DNA of 64,000 nt from Rhizobium terrae (GCF_003425685.1 NZ_QJKM01000012.1:1-64000), one strand, 5' to 3'; counted from the first letter of the stretch, positions 34,086-43,243 are shown. Notes: generated from the letters alone by a model not told the origin. Numbers and translations are program-made.

Positions 34086-35375
34086 TTATTGCGGATCGCG
34101 ACGCCAGGCCCGGGCGCGGGCGGCGGCATCCTCGATCTCTTTCAGAACGGATTTCAGACGGTCTTGGCCATTGCCCAAGCCCGTCGCGGGGATAGGCGGC
34201 GGAGCGAGGCTGGGCGAGGGAAGGCCGGAACGGTTTGCCGAGCCATTGCTCGTTCCCGGGTTCGGCATATAGGTCCGCGGCGGAGCGGCAGGCATGCTTC
34301 CGCCGTATTGGGCACGGCTTGCTTGGCTGGCCTGCGCCACGAGATCGCCGACAGACAGGCCGCCGAGCAGCGCATCCGCTGTGCCGCGCATGGCAGGGGT
34401 GGGCGAAGGGGCCGGAGGCGAGGTCGGGCGCGGTACCGCAGCCGGTGGGGGCATGCGCGGCGGTTCGGGCAGAGGCTGCGGGGGTGGGGCAGGGGAAACA
34501 GGTCGTGCCGGTGTCACGGCAGGAAGGGCTGCCAACGCTGCGGCTGCAATATCCTGTGGCGAGGGGCCAGTTGTTCGAGGTGGTACATGAACTCTTGCGG
34601 CAGCGCCAGCGGCCACGGGCGCTGCCAGGAGTGATGTCGGACGAGGAGTGGAAGCCGGCCGGCTTCCGCCGCCGCCGAGATAGGCGGCCTGCACGGCCGG
34701 GTCGTTGCGCAAATCCTGCGCCCTGCCTTCATGGACGATTCGGCCGTTTTCCAGGAGATATCCCCGGTCGGCGATCGCAAGACTCTGCTTGGCATTCTGC
34801 TCCACCAGCAAAATGCCGATGCCGGTGTCGCGCACCGCCTTCAGCGCGTGGAACAGTTCCTTGCAGAGAAGCGGCGAGAGACCAAGCGAGGGTTCGTCCA
34901 GCGTCAGCAGCGCCGGGTTCGACATCATCGCCCGGCCGATCGCCACCATCTGCTGCTCGCCACCCGACATGGTGCGGACGATCTGGCCGCGCCGTTCGTG
35001 GAGTTTCGGGAAAAGCCGGAGCACGCGGTCGAGATTACCTGCCTCTTCGTCGCGGGCACGCGGCGCATGGGCGCCGAGTTTCAGGTTTTCGGCGACCGTC
35101 AGGTCGCCAAACACGCCGCGGCCTTCCGGCACCAGCGCGATGCCTTCCTCGACAATACGGTTCGGGGCAAGCCCGAGGATCTCCTTACCCTGCATGGTGA
35201 TCGTGCCGGCGGCGCGGCCTTCGCAGATGCCGGAAACGGCCTTGAGCAGGGTGGATTTCCCGGCGCCGTTGGCGCCGAGGATAACGACGATCTCGCCGCG
35301 GCCGATCTTCAGCGAAGCACCTTCCAGCGCCCGGTGCTGGCCGTAGGATACGGAAAGCCCTTTCACCTCAAGCAT
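34086..35375 (-). CDS. livF: LivF-type ATPase with 195-residue proline/alanine-rich tail
   Basis: A 429-residue protein; normal LivF is about 235. Residues 1-234 form a complete LivF ATPase: Walker A GANGAGKST at 34-42, VPEGRGVFGDLTVAENL, signature MSGGEQQMVAIGRAMM at 136-151, Walker B LLTLDEPSLGL and QNAKQSL. Residues 235-429 are a Pro/Ala/Ser-rich tail (PPPQPLPEPPRMPPPAA, SPPAPSPTPA) with embedded ordered-looking pieces (TADALLGGLSVGDLVAQAS and a final DRLKSVLKEIEDAAARARAW helix). The frame is continuous with no stop. The start uses GGGGG upstream of the ATG at 35375. The tail suggests a tether to another protein or to the membrane. Confidence 0.88.
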   Translation of the reverse strand: MLEVKGLSVSYGQHRALEGASLKIGRGEIVVILGANGAGKSTLLKAVSGICEGRAAGTITMQGKEILGLAPNRIVEEGIALVPEGRGVFGDLTVAENLKLGAHAPRARDEEAGNLDRVLRLFPKLHERRGQIVRTMSGGEQQMVAIGRAMMSNPALLTLDEPSLGLSPLLCKELFHALKAVRDTGIGILLVEQNAKQSLAIADRGYLLENGRIVHEGRAQDLRNDPAVQAAYLGGGGSRPASTPRPTSLLAAPVAAGAAARVHVPPRTTGPSPQDIAAAALAALPAVTPARPVSPAPPPQPLPEPPRMPPPAAVPRPTSPPAPSPTPAMRGTADALLGGLSVGDLVAQASQASRAQYGGSMPAAPPRTYMPNPGTSNGSANRSGLPSPSLAPPPIPATGLGNGQDRLKSVLKEIEDAAARARAWRRDPQ

Positions 35376-36096
35376 CGTCATCCCCCAGATAGGCGCGGAT
35401 AACGGCCGGATCGGAAAGCACGTCCGTCGGCGTACCCTCGGCGATCTTGGCGCCGGCAGCCATGACGACACAACGGTCGCAGAGCGAGCGAATCGCGTCC
35501 ATCACGTGCTCAACGAGAATGATGGTGCGGCCCTCGTCGCGCAGGCTGCGGATCAGGCGGATGCCTTCTTCGAGTTCGGTCGGATTGAGACCGGCAAGCC
35601 ACTCGTCCAGCAGCACGATACGCGGTTCGCCGGCGAGCACGCGGGCAAGCTCGACCCGCTTGGTATCGATATAGGTGAGCTGCCCGACCATCATCTGGCT
35701 GCGGCCGGCAAGGCCGACCTTTTCGAGCATGGTATTGGCGATCGCCTCCGCTTCATGCCCCCAGTGACGACGGTGACCGAAGACGGCGCCCGCCTTGACG
35801 TTTTCCAGCACCGTCATCGACGGAAGGAGGCGGACGAGCTGAAAGGTGCGGGCAATGCCTCGTCTTGCGATATCCTGGGCCGGCAGGTGGGTGATCGGCT
35901 GGCCACGCAGACTGATCGTGCCGGCCGTCGCAGGGAAGGCACCGGAAATCAGGTTCAGCGTCGTGGATTTTCCCGAGCCGTTCGGGCCGATCAGGCCCAG
36001 GACCTCGTGTTCGGTGACATCGAAATCCATGCGGTTGACAGCCGTCAACCCGCCGAAACGCTTGGAGACGCCGCGGAGCGAGAGAAGCGCGCTCAT
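35368..36096 (-). CDS. livG: LivG-type ABC ATPase
   Basis: A 242-residue ATPase with Walker A GPNGSGKSTTLN, Q-loop RTFQLVRLLPSMTVLENV, a degenerate signature LTYIDTKRVELARVLAG, Walker B IVLLDEWLAGLNPTELEEG and the switch region ILVEHVMDAIRSL. The Walker B residue after the glutamate is tryptophan (DEW) in place of DEP, as in some LivG branches. It overlaps livM by 4 bp (ATGA) and its end overlaps the tailed livF start by 8 bp. Confidence 0.92.
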   Translation of the reverse strand: MSALLSLRGVSKRFGGLTAVNRMDFDVTEHEVLGLIGPNGSGKSTTLNLISGAFPATAGTISLRGQPITHLPAQDIARRGIARTFQLVRLLPSMTVLENVKAGAVFGHRRHWGHEAEAIANTMLEKVGLAGRSQMMVGQLTYIDTKRVELARVLAGEPRIVLLDEWLAGLNPTELEEGIRLIRSLRDEGRTIILVEHVMDAIRSLCDRCVVMAAGAKIAEGTPTDVLSDPAVIRAYLGDDDA

Positions 36097-37034
36097 GCAA
36101 AACCCTCCGCGTTGTTCATTCGCTTCCTTGCAGCGTCGATCAGGCCAACGAAACCCTTCGGCAGCAGGTAGACGATGACAAGGAAGCAGAGGCCGAGGAG
36201 AAGCGTGGTCTGGTTCGGAAACGACGCCGAGATCGCTTCCCACAGGAACGTGAAGGGAATGACGCCGACGAGCGGACCCCAGAGCCGGCCGGTGCCACCG
36301 AGCAGCGCCATGATGACGACCTGGAAGGAAAGCATCGGCGTGAACGCAAGCGACGGTTCGATATAGACATAGCGCGGTGCAAGGATCGCCCCGGTGATCG
36401 AGGCCATGGCGCCTGGCACCATGAACAGCAGGATTTTCGCTCGCGCCGTATCAATGCCGGAATGTTTGGCCACCGCTTCGTCATCGCCGATGATGCGCAG
36501 TGCGAAGCCGAGACGCGACCGCCCGATGAGCCAACCGAGCAGCAAGACGACGGCCGCAAGGCCGAGAAGCTGCCAGTAGATATGCACCTCGGTGATCGAG
36601 GTCAGAACGTAGATGCCCTTGGTGCCGGAGACATTCTGGCCCCAGGTGATGATCTGCCGAACGAATTCGGCAAGACCGAGCGTGAAGATCACGAAATAGA
36701 CGCCTGAAAGCCGAAGCGTTGCGAGCCCGACCAATGCCGCCATGAGCGCGCCCATAACGCCGGCAATGGGCAGCAGCGCCCAATAGGGCAGGTGCTGGAT
36801 GCCGATCCCGGTGACATAGGCGCCCACACCGAAAAAGGCGGCGGTCGCAAGCGAGATGTAATGGGTTGGGCCGGAAAACAGCGCCCAGCTCGTGGCGAGC
36901 ACCGTGTACATGGCGATCGTCACGCCGATCGTCAGGCTGTAGGCGCCGGCCGTCCATGGCAGGCAGGCGGCAGCAATAAGGGCGAGGGTGCAAAGGGCGA
37001 GATTGCCCCAGTCGCGGGAGGAAAGCGCGGTCAC
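36093..37034 (-). CDS. livM: LivM-type permease
   Basis: A 313-residue permease with about nine hydrophobic helices. Family blocks: MYTVLATSWALFSGPTHYISLATAAFFGVGAYV, LRLSGVYFVIFTLGLAEFVRQ and the coupling loop LGFALRIIGDDEAVAKHSGIDTARAKILLF. The GTG start at 37034 overlaps the livH stop (GTGA) and is preceded by GGGAGG; a longer ATG frame would sit inside livH. Confidence 0.9.
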   Translation of the reverse strand: MTALSSRDWGNLALCTLALIAAACLPWTAGAYSLTIGVTIAMYTVLATSWALFSGPTHYISLATAAFFGVGAYVTGIGIQHLPYWALLPIAGVMGALMAALVGLATLRLSGVYFVIFTLGLAEFVRQIITWGQNVSGTKGIYVLTSITEVHIYWQLLGLAAVVLLLGWLIGRSRLGFALRIIGDDEAVAKHSGIDTARAKILLFMVPGAMASITGAILAPRYVYIEPSLAFTPMLSFQVVIMALLGGTGRLWGPLVGVIPFTFLWEAISASFPNQTTLLLGLCFLVIVYLLPKGFVGLIDAARKRMNNAEGFA

Positions 37035-37897
37035 GTCGTAGGCCTCCCGAACAGGCCCTGCGGGCGCCACAGAAGGATGATGACGAAGAGCAGATAAGCT
37101 GCAGCCAGCGTCAGGCCGGGGTCAATGACGCGGGCGACGAAGGTTTCGAGCATGCCGAGGAGCACGGCTGCGACGATCGTGCCGCGCACATCTCCCACGC
37201 CGCCCATGATGACGATGACGAGCGCCTTCAGCGTGAAGATCACACCGGTCGAGGCATCGAGTGTCAGGAAGGTGGAGATCAGCGCGCCGCCGGTGGCGGT
37301 CACGGCACCGCCCAATGCGAAGGCAAGTGCCGCCGTCTTGCGCACATCGATGCCGACCAGACGGGCGCTATCCGGCGCGACAGAAATCGCTCGGATGGTC
37401 ATACCGGCACGGCTGCGGGCAAGCCAGAGCCACAGTGCGCCGCAGATGATGACCGCCGAGAGGAAGGCCGTGACGCGATTGGCGCCATAGGTATCGCCGA
37501 GGATATTCACCGGCGTCGAAAGATAGGAATAGCTGAAATAGTCGCCGCCGAAAAAGGCGAGCATCAGCCCGACGGCCACGAAGGAGAGGCCGAATGTCGT
37601 CAGGATCGCGTCCACCTCAAGCTGCCCGCGCGACTTGGCGCGTTTCACGAGCGGACGCAGGAAGATGATGTAGATCAGCCAGTTGAACAGAAAGGCCACC
37701 GGCGCGACGAGAAACACGGTCAAGAGCGGGCTGACCTGGCTGCCCGTCCAGAACCAGAAGGCGACGAAGCCGCCTGCAACCAGCATCTCGCCATTGGCGA
37801 GGTTCATGATGCGGGCCATGCCGTATTGCAGGTTCAGACCCATCGCGATCAGCGCGTAGGTCCCGCCCAGCAAGAGCCCTGTTACGATAACGTCCAT
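37031..37897 (-). CDS. livH: LivH-type permease
   Basis: A 288-residue permease. It begins with the family opening VIVTGLLLGGTYALIAMGLNLQYGMARIMNLANGEMLVAGGF, has the coupling loop SRAGMTIRAISVAPDSARLVGIDVRKTAALAFALG and ends with MGGVGDVRGTIVAAVLLGMLETF. It follows the binding-protein gene after a 63-bp gap holding a strong hairpin. Confidence 0.92.
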   Translation of the reverse strand: MDVIVTGLLLGGTYALIAMGLNLQYGMARIMNLANGEMLVAGGFVAFWFWTGSQVSPLLTVFLVAPVAFLFNWLIYIIFLRPLVKRAKSRGQLEVDAILTTFGLSFVAVGLMLAFFGGDYFSYSYLSTPVNILGDTYGANRVTAFLSAVIICGALWLWLARSRAGMTIRAISVAPDSARLVGIDVRKTAALAFALGGAVTATGGALISTFLTLDASTGVIFTLKALVIVIMGGVGDVRGTIVAAVLLGMLETFVARVIDPGLTLAAAYLLFVIILLWRPQGLFGRPTT

Positions 37898-37920
37898 GCC
37901 ATTCCCCGGTGGAGGTCAAT

Positions 37921-37946
37921 CCCGGGGTTCGGTAAGGAACCCCGGG
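37921..37946 (-). other. Strong hairpin between binding-protein gene and livH
   Basis: Perfect 10-bp stem CCCGGGGTTC-GGTAAG-GAACCCCGGG with no T-run. Placed exactly as the hairpin in the other Liv operon of this window, after the binding-protein gene. Confidence 0.65.
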
Positions 37947-37960
37947 GTAGGAGTTACGGA

Positions 37961-39163
37961 TTACTTCCAGGCACCCTTCTTCACCGGCGCGACGGCACCT
38001 TCGCGGCCGGTCGAGGCGACGCCCTTGAACACGCCGCCCTGCCACTGGCCGACGGTCCAGAAAGCGGGGTTGTTGTTGTGCGCGTCGAACTTGATCGGGC
38101 CGATCACCGTATCGAAGCTGTTCGCCTTGATGTGCTTGATGATCGCGGCATTGTCGAAAGCGCCGACGGCTTCGATCGATTTTTCGAGAATCTGGAAGGA
38201 CGAATAGACCATGGCGCTTGCCCAGTAGTCCGGCTTGGCACCCGTCACCTTCTCGTGACGCTGCGCATATTCCTGGAAGGCCTTGCCATCGGCATAAACG
38301 CCGCCGATGCCGAGGACGCCTTCGGCAGATTTGCCGAAGCGACCGGCATAGGCCGGGAAGGCGGTCGCGACGGCGGTGAAGAAGGCGCCGACCTTCAGGT
38401 CTTCGACGACGGCTTGTTCAGTGAGTGCGAACGTGTCGGGCGGATAGGACCAGGCGATGAAGGCATCCGGAGCCGCAGCCTTCACGGCCTTCATGACCGG
38501 CGAAAGGTCCTGCGTGCCGAGCGGATAGGAGGTCTCATAGACGAGGTCGAAACCGGCGGCCTTGAAGGCGGGTTTCGCCTCGCCCATCAGTTCGATGCCG
38601 AACGCGTCGGCGACGTTGACCATGGCGAGCTTCTTGCCGATATCGCCGCGGTCACGCAGCTTGACCATGGTTTCGACGACGCTCTTGACCGTGGGCTTGG
38701 CGCCGCCGAGCGTGATGAAGACGTTGGGGAACTGCTTGGCAAGCTCGTCCGCCTTGTCGGTGGTTGCCGTCGAGGTGATCATCGGCAGGCCGTAGCGCGC
38801 GTAGATCGGTGCGGCCGCAAGGTTCAGGCCCGTCGAATAGGGCGGCAGCACGACCTTGACCTTGTCCTGGTCGACGAGGCGCTGCACAGCCTTGATCGTT
38901 TCGCCCGGATTGGTCTGGTCGTCATACTCGATGGCTTCCAGCTTGTAGGTCTTGCCGCCGACCTTCAGGCCGCCGCGGCCGTTGACGTCGCTGATCCATA
39001 GCTTGACGTTCGGCCAATAGCTGACGGCGGCGCCACCCGCAAGCGGACCTGTCTTCGGGGCCACGGCGCCGATCTTCAGCACCTCCTGTGCCAGAGCCGG
39101 GGCTCCGGCCACGCTCGTTGCCAGTGCAAGAGCAGCAAGCTGGGTAAATGTCCTGCGTTTCAT
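37961..39163 (-). CDS. Periplasmic substrate-binding protein, Liv-type ABC transporter
   Basis: A 400-residue type I binding protein with an export signal (MKRRTFTQLAALALATSVAGAPALAQ) and the mature opening LKIGAVAPKTGPLAGGAAVSYWPNVKLWISDVNGRGG. Later segments (VLPPYSTGLNLAAAPIYARYGLPMITSTATTDKADELAKQF) place it with amino-acid/amide or aromatic-acid binders. GGGAGGAGAAG precedes the ATG. It sits 31 bp after an aldehyde dehydrogenase gene and heads the transporter part of the operon. Confidence 0.9.
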   Translation of the reverse strand: MKRRTFTQLAALALATSVAGAPALAQEVLKIGAVAPKTGPLAGGAAVSYWPNVKLWISDVNGRGGLKVGGKTYKLEAIEYDDQTNPGETIKAVQRLVDQDKVKVVLPPYSTGLNLAAAPIYARYGLPMITSTATTDKADELAKQFPNVFITLGGAKPTVKSVVETMVKLRDRGDIGKKLAMVNVADAFGIELMGEAKPAFKAAGFDLVYETSYPLGTQDLSPVMKAVKAAAPDAFIAWSYPPDTFALTEQAVVEDLKVGAFFTAVATAFPAYAGRFGKSAEGVLGIGGVYADGKAFQEYAQRHEKVTGAKPDYWASAMVYSSFQILEKSIEAVGAFDNAAIIKHIKANSFDTVIGPIKFDAHNNNPAFWTVGQWQGGVFKGVASTGREGAVAPVKKGAWK

Positions 39164-39194
39164 GTCTTCTCCTCCCGTTGTCACACTTCAAGAA

Positions 39195-40652
39195 CTATTG
39201 CCGGTCCAACTGATCGGCCGCCGGTTCGTCACGCTCGGTCATCCATTGGATCTCCGTGAATTCGTCGATCACCGCGCGACCACCGAAACGGCCGTAACCG
39301 CTTGCCTTCATGCCGCCGTAGGGCATGGTCGGATCGTCGCAGACGGTCGTGCCGTTGATGTGGACCGCACCGGCTTCGATCTGCCTGGCGATCGTACGGG
39401 CCTTGCCGAGATCGCGGCTGAAGACCGCGGCGGTCAAGCCGTATTCGGTGTCGTTAGCAACCGTGACGGCCTCTTCCGCATCCGCCACGCGCACCACGCC
39501 GACGACGGGGCCGAAAATCTCTTTTTCGTAGATCCGCATGCCATAGGCGACATGGTCGATGACCGTCGGCTGCATCAGCGTCCCGGCATGCTCGCCTCCG
39601 GTGATCAGCACCGCGCCTTTACCAAGCGCATCGTCGATCAGCCCGTGCAGGCGCAGCACGGCATCCGTGCCGATGACGTGGCCAAACGGCGCCTGTCCGG
39701 TATGGGGATCGCCGCGAAGTTTTTCCGCTTCGGCCTTCAGGCGGTCGACGAAGGCATCGGCGACAGCCTCCTCGACTACGATCCGGTCGGTCGACATACA
39801 GACCTGTCCCTGATTGAAGAAGGCGCCGTGGGCAACTGCCTTCGCAGTTCCATCGAGATCGGCATCGGCGAGCACGATCGAGGAGGCCTTGCCGGAAAGT
39901 TCCAGCAGGCAGCGCTTCAGATGTTGGGCCGCGGTCGCCGCGACCTGGCGGCCGACACGGGTCGAACCGGTAAAATTCACCCTTCTCACCGCCGGATGGG
40001 CGATCAGCACCTCGACCACATCATGGGCGTCCTCGGGCGCACTGCTGACGAAGTTCAGCACGCCCTCGGGCAGGCCGGCATCGATCAGCGTCTGTGTTAC
40101 GGTCTCATGCATCTTGGGGCAGAGTTCGGATCCTTTCAGCACCACGGTATTGCCAAGCGCCAACGGCGCGGCGACCGCGCGCACGGCGAGCGCTACCGGG
40201 GCATTCCAAGGCGCGAGGCCAAGCACCACGCCTGCGGGGCGGCGGATCAGGCGGTAACGCACACCGGCGGGCGCTCCTGTCGCATTTTCTTCGCCAATGG
40301 CTCCGGCAAGGCTTGCCGCATGCCGCAAGGTCGCCTGGGCGATTTCCACATTGAAACGGATCCAGCTCGGACAAGCACCGACCTCGCGTTCACCGATGTG
40401 ACAAAGCGTGTCGAGTCGCGTCTCCAGAAGTTCGGCACCCTTCACGAGCAGGGCCGCGCGATTGGATGGATCAAGGCCGGACCAGCCGGGAAAGGCGCCC
40501 GCCGCAGCATCCGCGGCGGCTTCCGCTTCGGCCGGCCCAAAGGCTGCGGCCAGCGTCAATATGGCGCCTGTCGCGGTGTCGCGACGTTCGTAACAACGCT
40601 CATCCAAAGCGGAAACGGCAATGCCTCCCACGATGCCCCGTGCACCGAACAT
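39195..40652 (-). CDS. Aldehyde dehydrogenase (first gene of the Liv/flotillin operon)
   Basis: A 485-residue aldehyde dehydrogenase: LGLAPWNAPVALAVRA, VLKGSELCPKMHETV, NFTGSTRVGRQVAA, the catalytic glutamate in LLELSGKASSIVL and cysteine in GAFFNQGQVCMSTDRIVVE, C-terminal MPYGGMKASGYGRFGG. It resembles salicylaldehyde/vanillin dehydrogenases (inference). It differs clearly in sequence from the second aldehyde dehydrogenase of the operon, so the two may act on different aldehydes. GGGAGGACGC precedes the ATG at 40652. A divergent AraC regulator lies 132 bp away. Confidence 0.9.
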   Translation of the reverse strand: MFGARGIVGGIAVSALDERCYERRDTATGAILTLAAAFGPAEAEAAADAAAGAFPGWSGLDPSNRAALLVKGAELLETRLDTLCHIGEREVGACPSWIRFNVEIAQATLRHAASLAGAIGEENATGAPAGVRYRLIRRPAGVVLGLAPWNAPVALAVRAVAAPLALGNTVVLKGSELCPKMHETVTQTLIDAGLPEGVLNFVSSAPEDAHDVVEVLIAHPAVRRVNFTGSTRVGRQVAATAAQHLKRCLLELSGKASSIVLADADLDGTAKAVAHGAFFNQGQVCMSTDRIVVEEAVADAFVDRLKAEAEKLRGDPHTGQAPFGHVIGTDAVLRLHGLIDDALGKGAVLITGGEHAGTLMQPTVIDHVAYGMRIYEKEIFGPVVGVVRVADAEEAVTVANDTEYGLTAAVFSRDLGKARTIARQIEAGAVHINGTTVCDDPTMPYGGMKASGYGRFGGRAVIDEFTEIQWMTERDEPAADQLDRQ

Positions 40653-40784
40653 GCGTCCTCCCAAACGGCTGTTCGTAGATCCCCCTCAACGGCCGGTAGG
40701 CTTTTCACCCATCTTTTCAGTATTTCCGGCCTATGGCACACATTGTGGTTGACGTGCAGGGAGAGTAAATGGCGAATTGTGGGA

Positions 40785-41735
40785 ATGTATTTTCTCGATG
40801 TGGGATTCTTGATGCCAGATCGCCGTCCATTCATCCAGCAGACAGCCTCCCGGCCGGAAGTGCCGGTTCGGGCCGAGCGTTTTCGGGCCGCTCTGCAGAC
40901 CCGTGTGCTGGGCAGGGCAGGTCTCGGCGAGGCTGAAAATTTCCGCGCCCTCTTCCTGGAGAAGGGAGAGGCAATGCTGCGCGGCGCCGACGACGATGCC
41001 CTGCCACTCTCCGGCCCGACCATGGGGTGGTTTCCATGGCGTGATGGGATGAGGCTCGAGCTTGGGGCAGGTGCACAGGGCACCCACCTTCTGCTTGGCG
41101 CCTCCACGCTGAACAGGGTGTTGCAGCGGCGCGCCGAGGCCGGCGAATTGCGGTTCATGACCAGAAGGCCAACTTTTATCCGCCTGGGAGCGGATAGCGC
41201 TGCGCGGGAAGCGATTGCAGCTTGTTTCACAGGCGTCCTGGCAGAAACGCTCCACCCCGGCCTCATGTCGTCGGCCATAGTGGACTCGCTCCTGCATATC
41301 CTGCTCGTGCATCTTCACCGCGGCCAGCCGGGCCGGATCGGCGCAGGGGCTGAAACGGGAGGAATCAGGGCGATCGCCGGGCAGTTCACAGTGCTGGTCG
41401 AAACCCATTTCCGCGATCAGTGGGCGGTGGCGGATTATGCCGCGGAACTCGGCATTTCCCGCGACCGGCTGAACGACATCTGCCTCAGAGCCTATGGCCG
41501 CCCGCCGGCCCGCCTGATCCGCGAAAGGTTGGCGCTGGAAGCGCGCATCTATCTGGAAAACTCGTCCCTGGCGCTGGGCCAGATCGCCGGCGTCCTGGGC
41601 TTCGCCGGCGCTCCGCAGTTCAACCGTTTCTTCAAGGCGCTGCTGGGGCGCACGCCCGGGCGCTATCGCCTGGAGCTGCACCGTTCGGCCCAGGCCGGGC
41701 CTGCTGCGCCGAATGCCCACTATGCCTGGCCTTGA
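40785..41735 (+). CDS. AraC-family regulator, divergent from the Liv/flotillin operon
   Basis: The C-terminal 100 residues form the AraC DNA-binding module: WAVADYAAELGISRDRLNDICLRAYGRPPARLIRERLALEARIYL and LGQIAGVLGFAGAPQFNRFFKALLGRTPGRYRLEL. The N-terminal part is an effector domain of AraC type with no clear resemblance. The start is uncertain: ATG 40785 or 40812. A strong ribosome binding site (GGGAGAG) precedes an out-of-frame ATG at 40769, which may encode a short leader. It probably controls the divergent operon. Confidence 0.85.
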   Translation: MYFLDVGFLMPDRRPFIQQTASRPEVPVRAERFRAALQTRVLGRAGLGEAENFRALFLEKGEAMLRGADDDALPLSGPTMGWFPWRDGMRLELGAGAQGTHLLLGASTLNRVLQRRAEAGELRFMTRRPTFIRLGADSAAREAIAACFTGVLAETLHPGLMSSAIVDSLLHILLVHLHRGQPGRIGAGAETGGIRAIAGQFTVLVETHFRDQWAVADYAAELGISRDRLNDICLRAYGRPPARLIRERLALEARIYLENSSLALGQIAGVLGFAGAPQFNRFFKALLGRTPGRYRLELHRSAQAGPAAPNAHYAWP

Positions 41736-41908
41736 ACCACAATAACGTCACCCGGATCATGGCGGAGGCCGCAGACCGGAACGCCGCTCGAATTCTACAA
41801 CACCCCGGCCAACTGTCATGCGTTCAGACAGGACAGAACGGCAATCCGCACCCGAAATCAATTTATTGGCAGGATCGCAAGAGTCCAGGCCGCTTGAAGG
41901 GCAGTATC

Positions 41909-43243
41909 ATGAAATACGCTATCGTTGGGACCGGCTCACGCCACAAGATGTTTCGCCGCGCGGTGACCGAAACCTACGGCGACGAAAACACGCTGGTTGG
42001 GCTGTGCGATGTCAACGAGAAGCGCCTGGCGCTTTCGGCTTCCCATGTTTCGGTCGGCGGCAACGGTATCGCGACCTATCGGGCGGAGCAGTTCCAGGAG
42101 ATGGTGCGCGAGCAGAAGCCCGACACGGTGATCGTCACGGTTCCCGACTACCTACACCACGAATATATCGTGGAGGCGATGCGGGCTGGCTGCAACGTGA
42201 TGACGGAAAAGCCGATGACCATCGATCTCGAAAAACTGAAGGCCATCCTCGATGCACAAGCCGAAACGGGCCGTTCCGTCACCGTGACCTTTAACTATCG
42301 CTACACGCCGGCACGCACGCAGATCAAGGATATTCTGATGTCGGGCGTCATCGGAGATGTGACGGCTGTCGATTTCTGCTGGTATCTCGACCGGGTCCAC
42401 GGCGCCGACTATTTCCGCCGCTGGCACCGCTACAAGAACCAGTCGGGCGGCCTTTTGGTCCACAAGTCGACCCACCATTTCGATCTGGTCAACTGGTGGC
42501 TCGGCTCTTCACCGACTTCGGTGACGGCCCATGGACGCCGCGCTTTCTACACGCCGCAGACGGCAGAAAGCCTTGACCTTGCCAGCCGCGGGCCGCGCTG
42601 TCACGTCTGTCCGAGTGCCGGACGGTGCGACTTCCGCCTGAATCTGGAGGCTGACCGCGCTCTGCGCGAACTCTATCTGGAGGCTGAGGATGTAGACGGC
42701 TATATGCGCGACCTCTGCGTCTTCGACGACGACATCACGATTGAAGACACGATGCAGGTTCACGCCCTCTACGCCAACGGTGCAAGCCTCAATTACACGC
42801 TTTGCGCCTACAGCCCGTGGGAAGGGCTCGAGATCAAGTTTCACGGAACCAAAGGGGAGCTCTCGCACCGCCATGTGGAAGTCCATGGTGTCTTCGGCGG
42901 CAAACAGAACAAGTCCAGGGGCTCCAAATCCATGACAACGGTGTTGCATGTCGCCGGGCAGGCACCGCAGAATATCGAGGTGTGGGCGGGCGAAGGCGAC
43001 CATGGCGGTGCAGACCCCGTCATGCTTGCCCATCTCTTCGATCCCAAGGTCGCGCCCGACCGCTATGGCCGCGGTTCGACCTATATCGACGGGGCATGGT
43101 CGATCCTGACCGGCATTGCCGCCAACGCATCGATCGACCGGGGCGAAATGATCCATGTGGACCGTTTTCTGGCGGAACATGGCATTCGTCTTCCGCAGAA
43201 GAAGTGGCAGACGGGGCGGAAAGCGACGGTCGTGCCGGCTTGA
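41909..43243 (+). CDS. Gfo/Idh/MocA-family oxidoreductase with cysteine cluster
   Basis: A 444-residue NAD(P)-dependent sugar-type oxidoreductase. The Rossmann start KYAIVGTGSRHKMF, the VPDYLHHEYIVEAMRAGCNVMTEKPMT segment with the catalytic lysine of EKP, and NYRYTPAR followed by the family WHRYKNQSGGLLVHKSTHHFDLVNWWLG are present. It has an insert with CHVCPSAGRCDF and a later DLCVF cysteine, perhaps a metal site or disulfides. It is longer than most family members (about 350). It stands alone between the AraC gene and an ABC ATPase; substrate unknown. Confidence 0.88.
   Translation: MKYAIVGTGSRHKMFRRAVTETYGDENTLVGLCDVNEKRLALSASHVSVGGNGIATYRAEQFQEMVREQKPDTVIVTVPDYLHHEYIVEAMRAGCNVMTEKPMTIDLEKLKAILDAQAETGRSVTVTFNYRYTPARTQIKDILMSGVIGDVTAVDFCWYLDRVHGADYFRRWHRYKNQSGGLLVHKSTHHFDLVNWWLGSSPTSVTAHGRRAFYTPQTAESLDLASRGPRCHVCPSAGRCDFRLNLEADRALRELYLEAEDVDGYMRDLCVFDDDITIEDTMQVHALYANGASLNYTLCAYSPWEGLEIKFHGTKGELSHRHVEVHGVFGGKQNKSRGSKSMTTVLHVAGQAPQNIEVWAGEGDHGGADPVMLAHLFDPKVAPDRYGRGSTYIDGAWSILTGIAANASIDRGEMIHVDRFLAEHGIRLPQKKWQTGRKATVVPA

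Noticed and set aside
39162-40784. N-terminal 541 codons of a long plus-strand frame ending in the AraC gene
   Set aside because: This part is antisense to the aldehyde dehydrogenase; only the last 317 codons are AraC-like, so the start was moved to about 40785.
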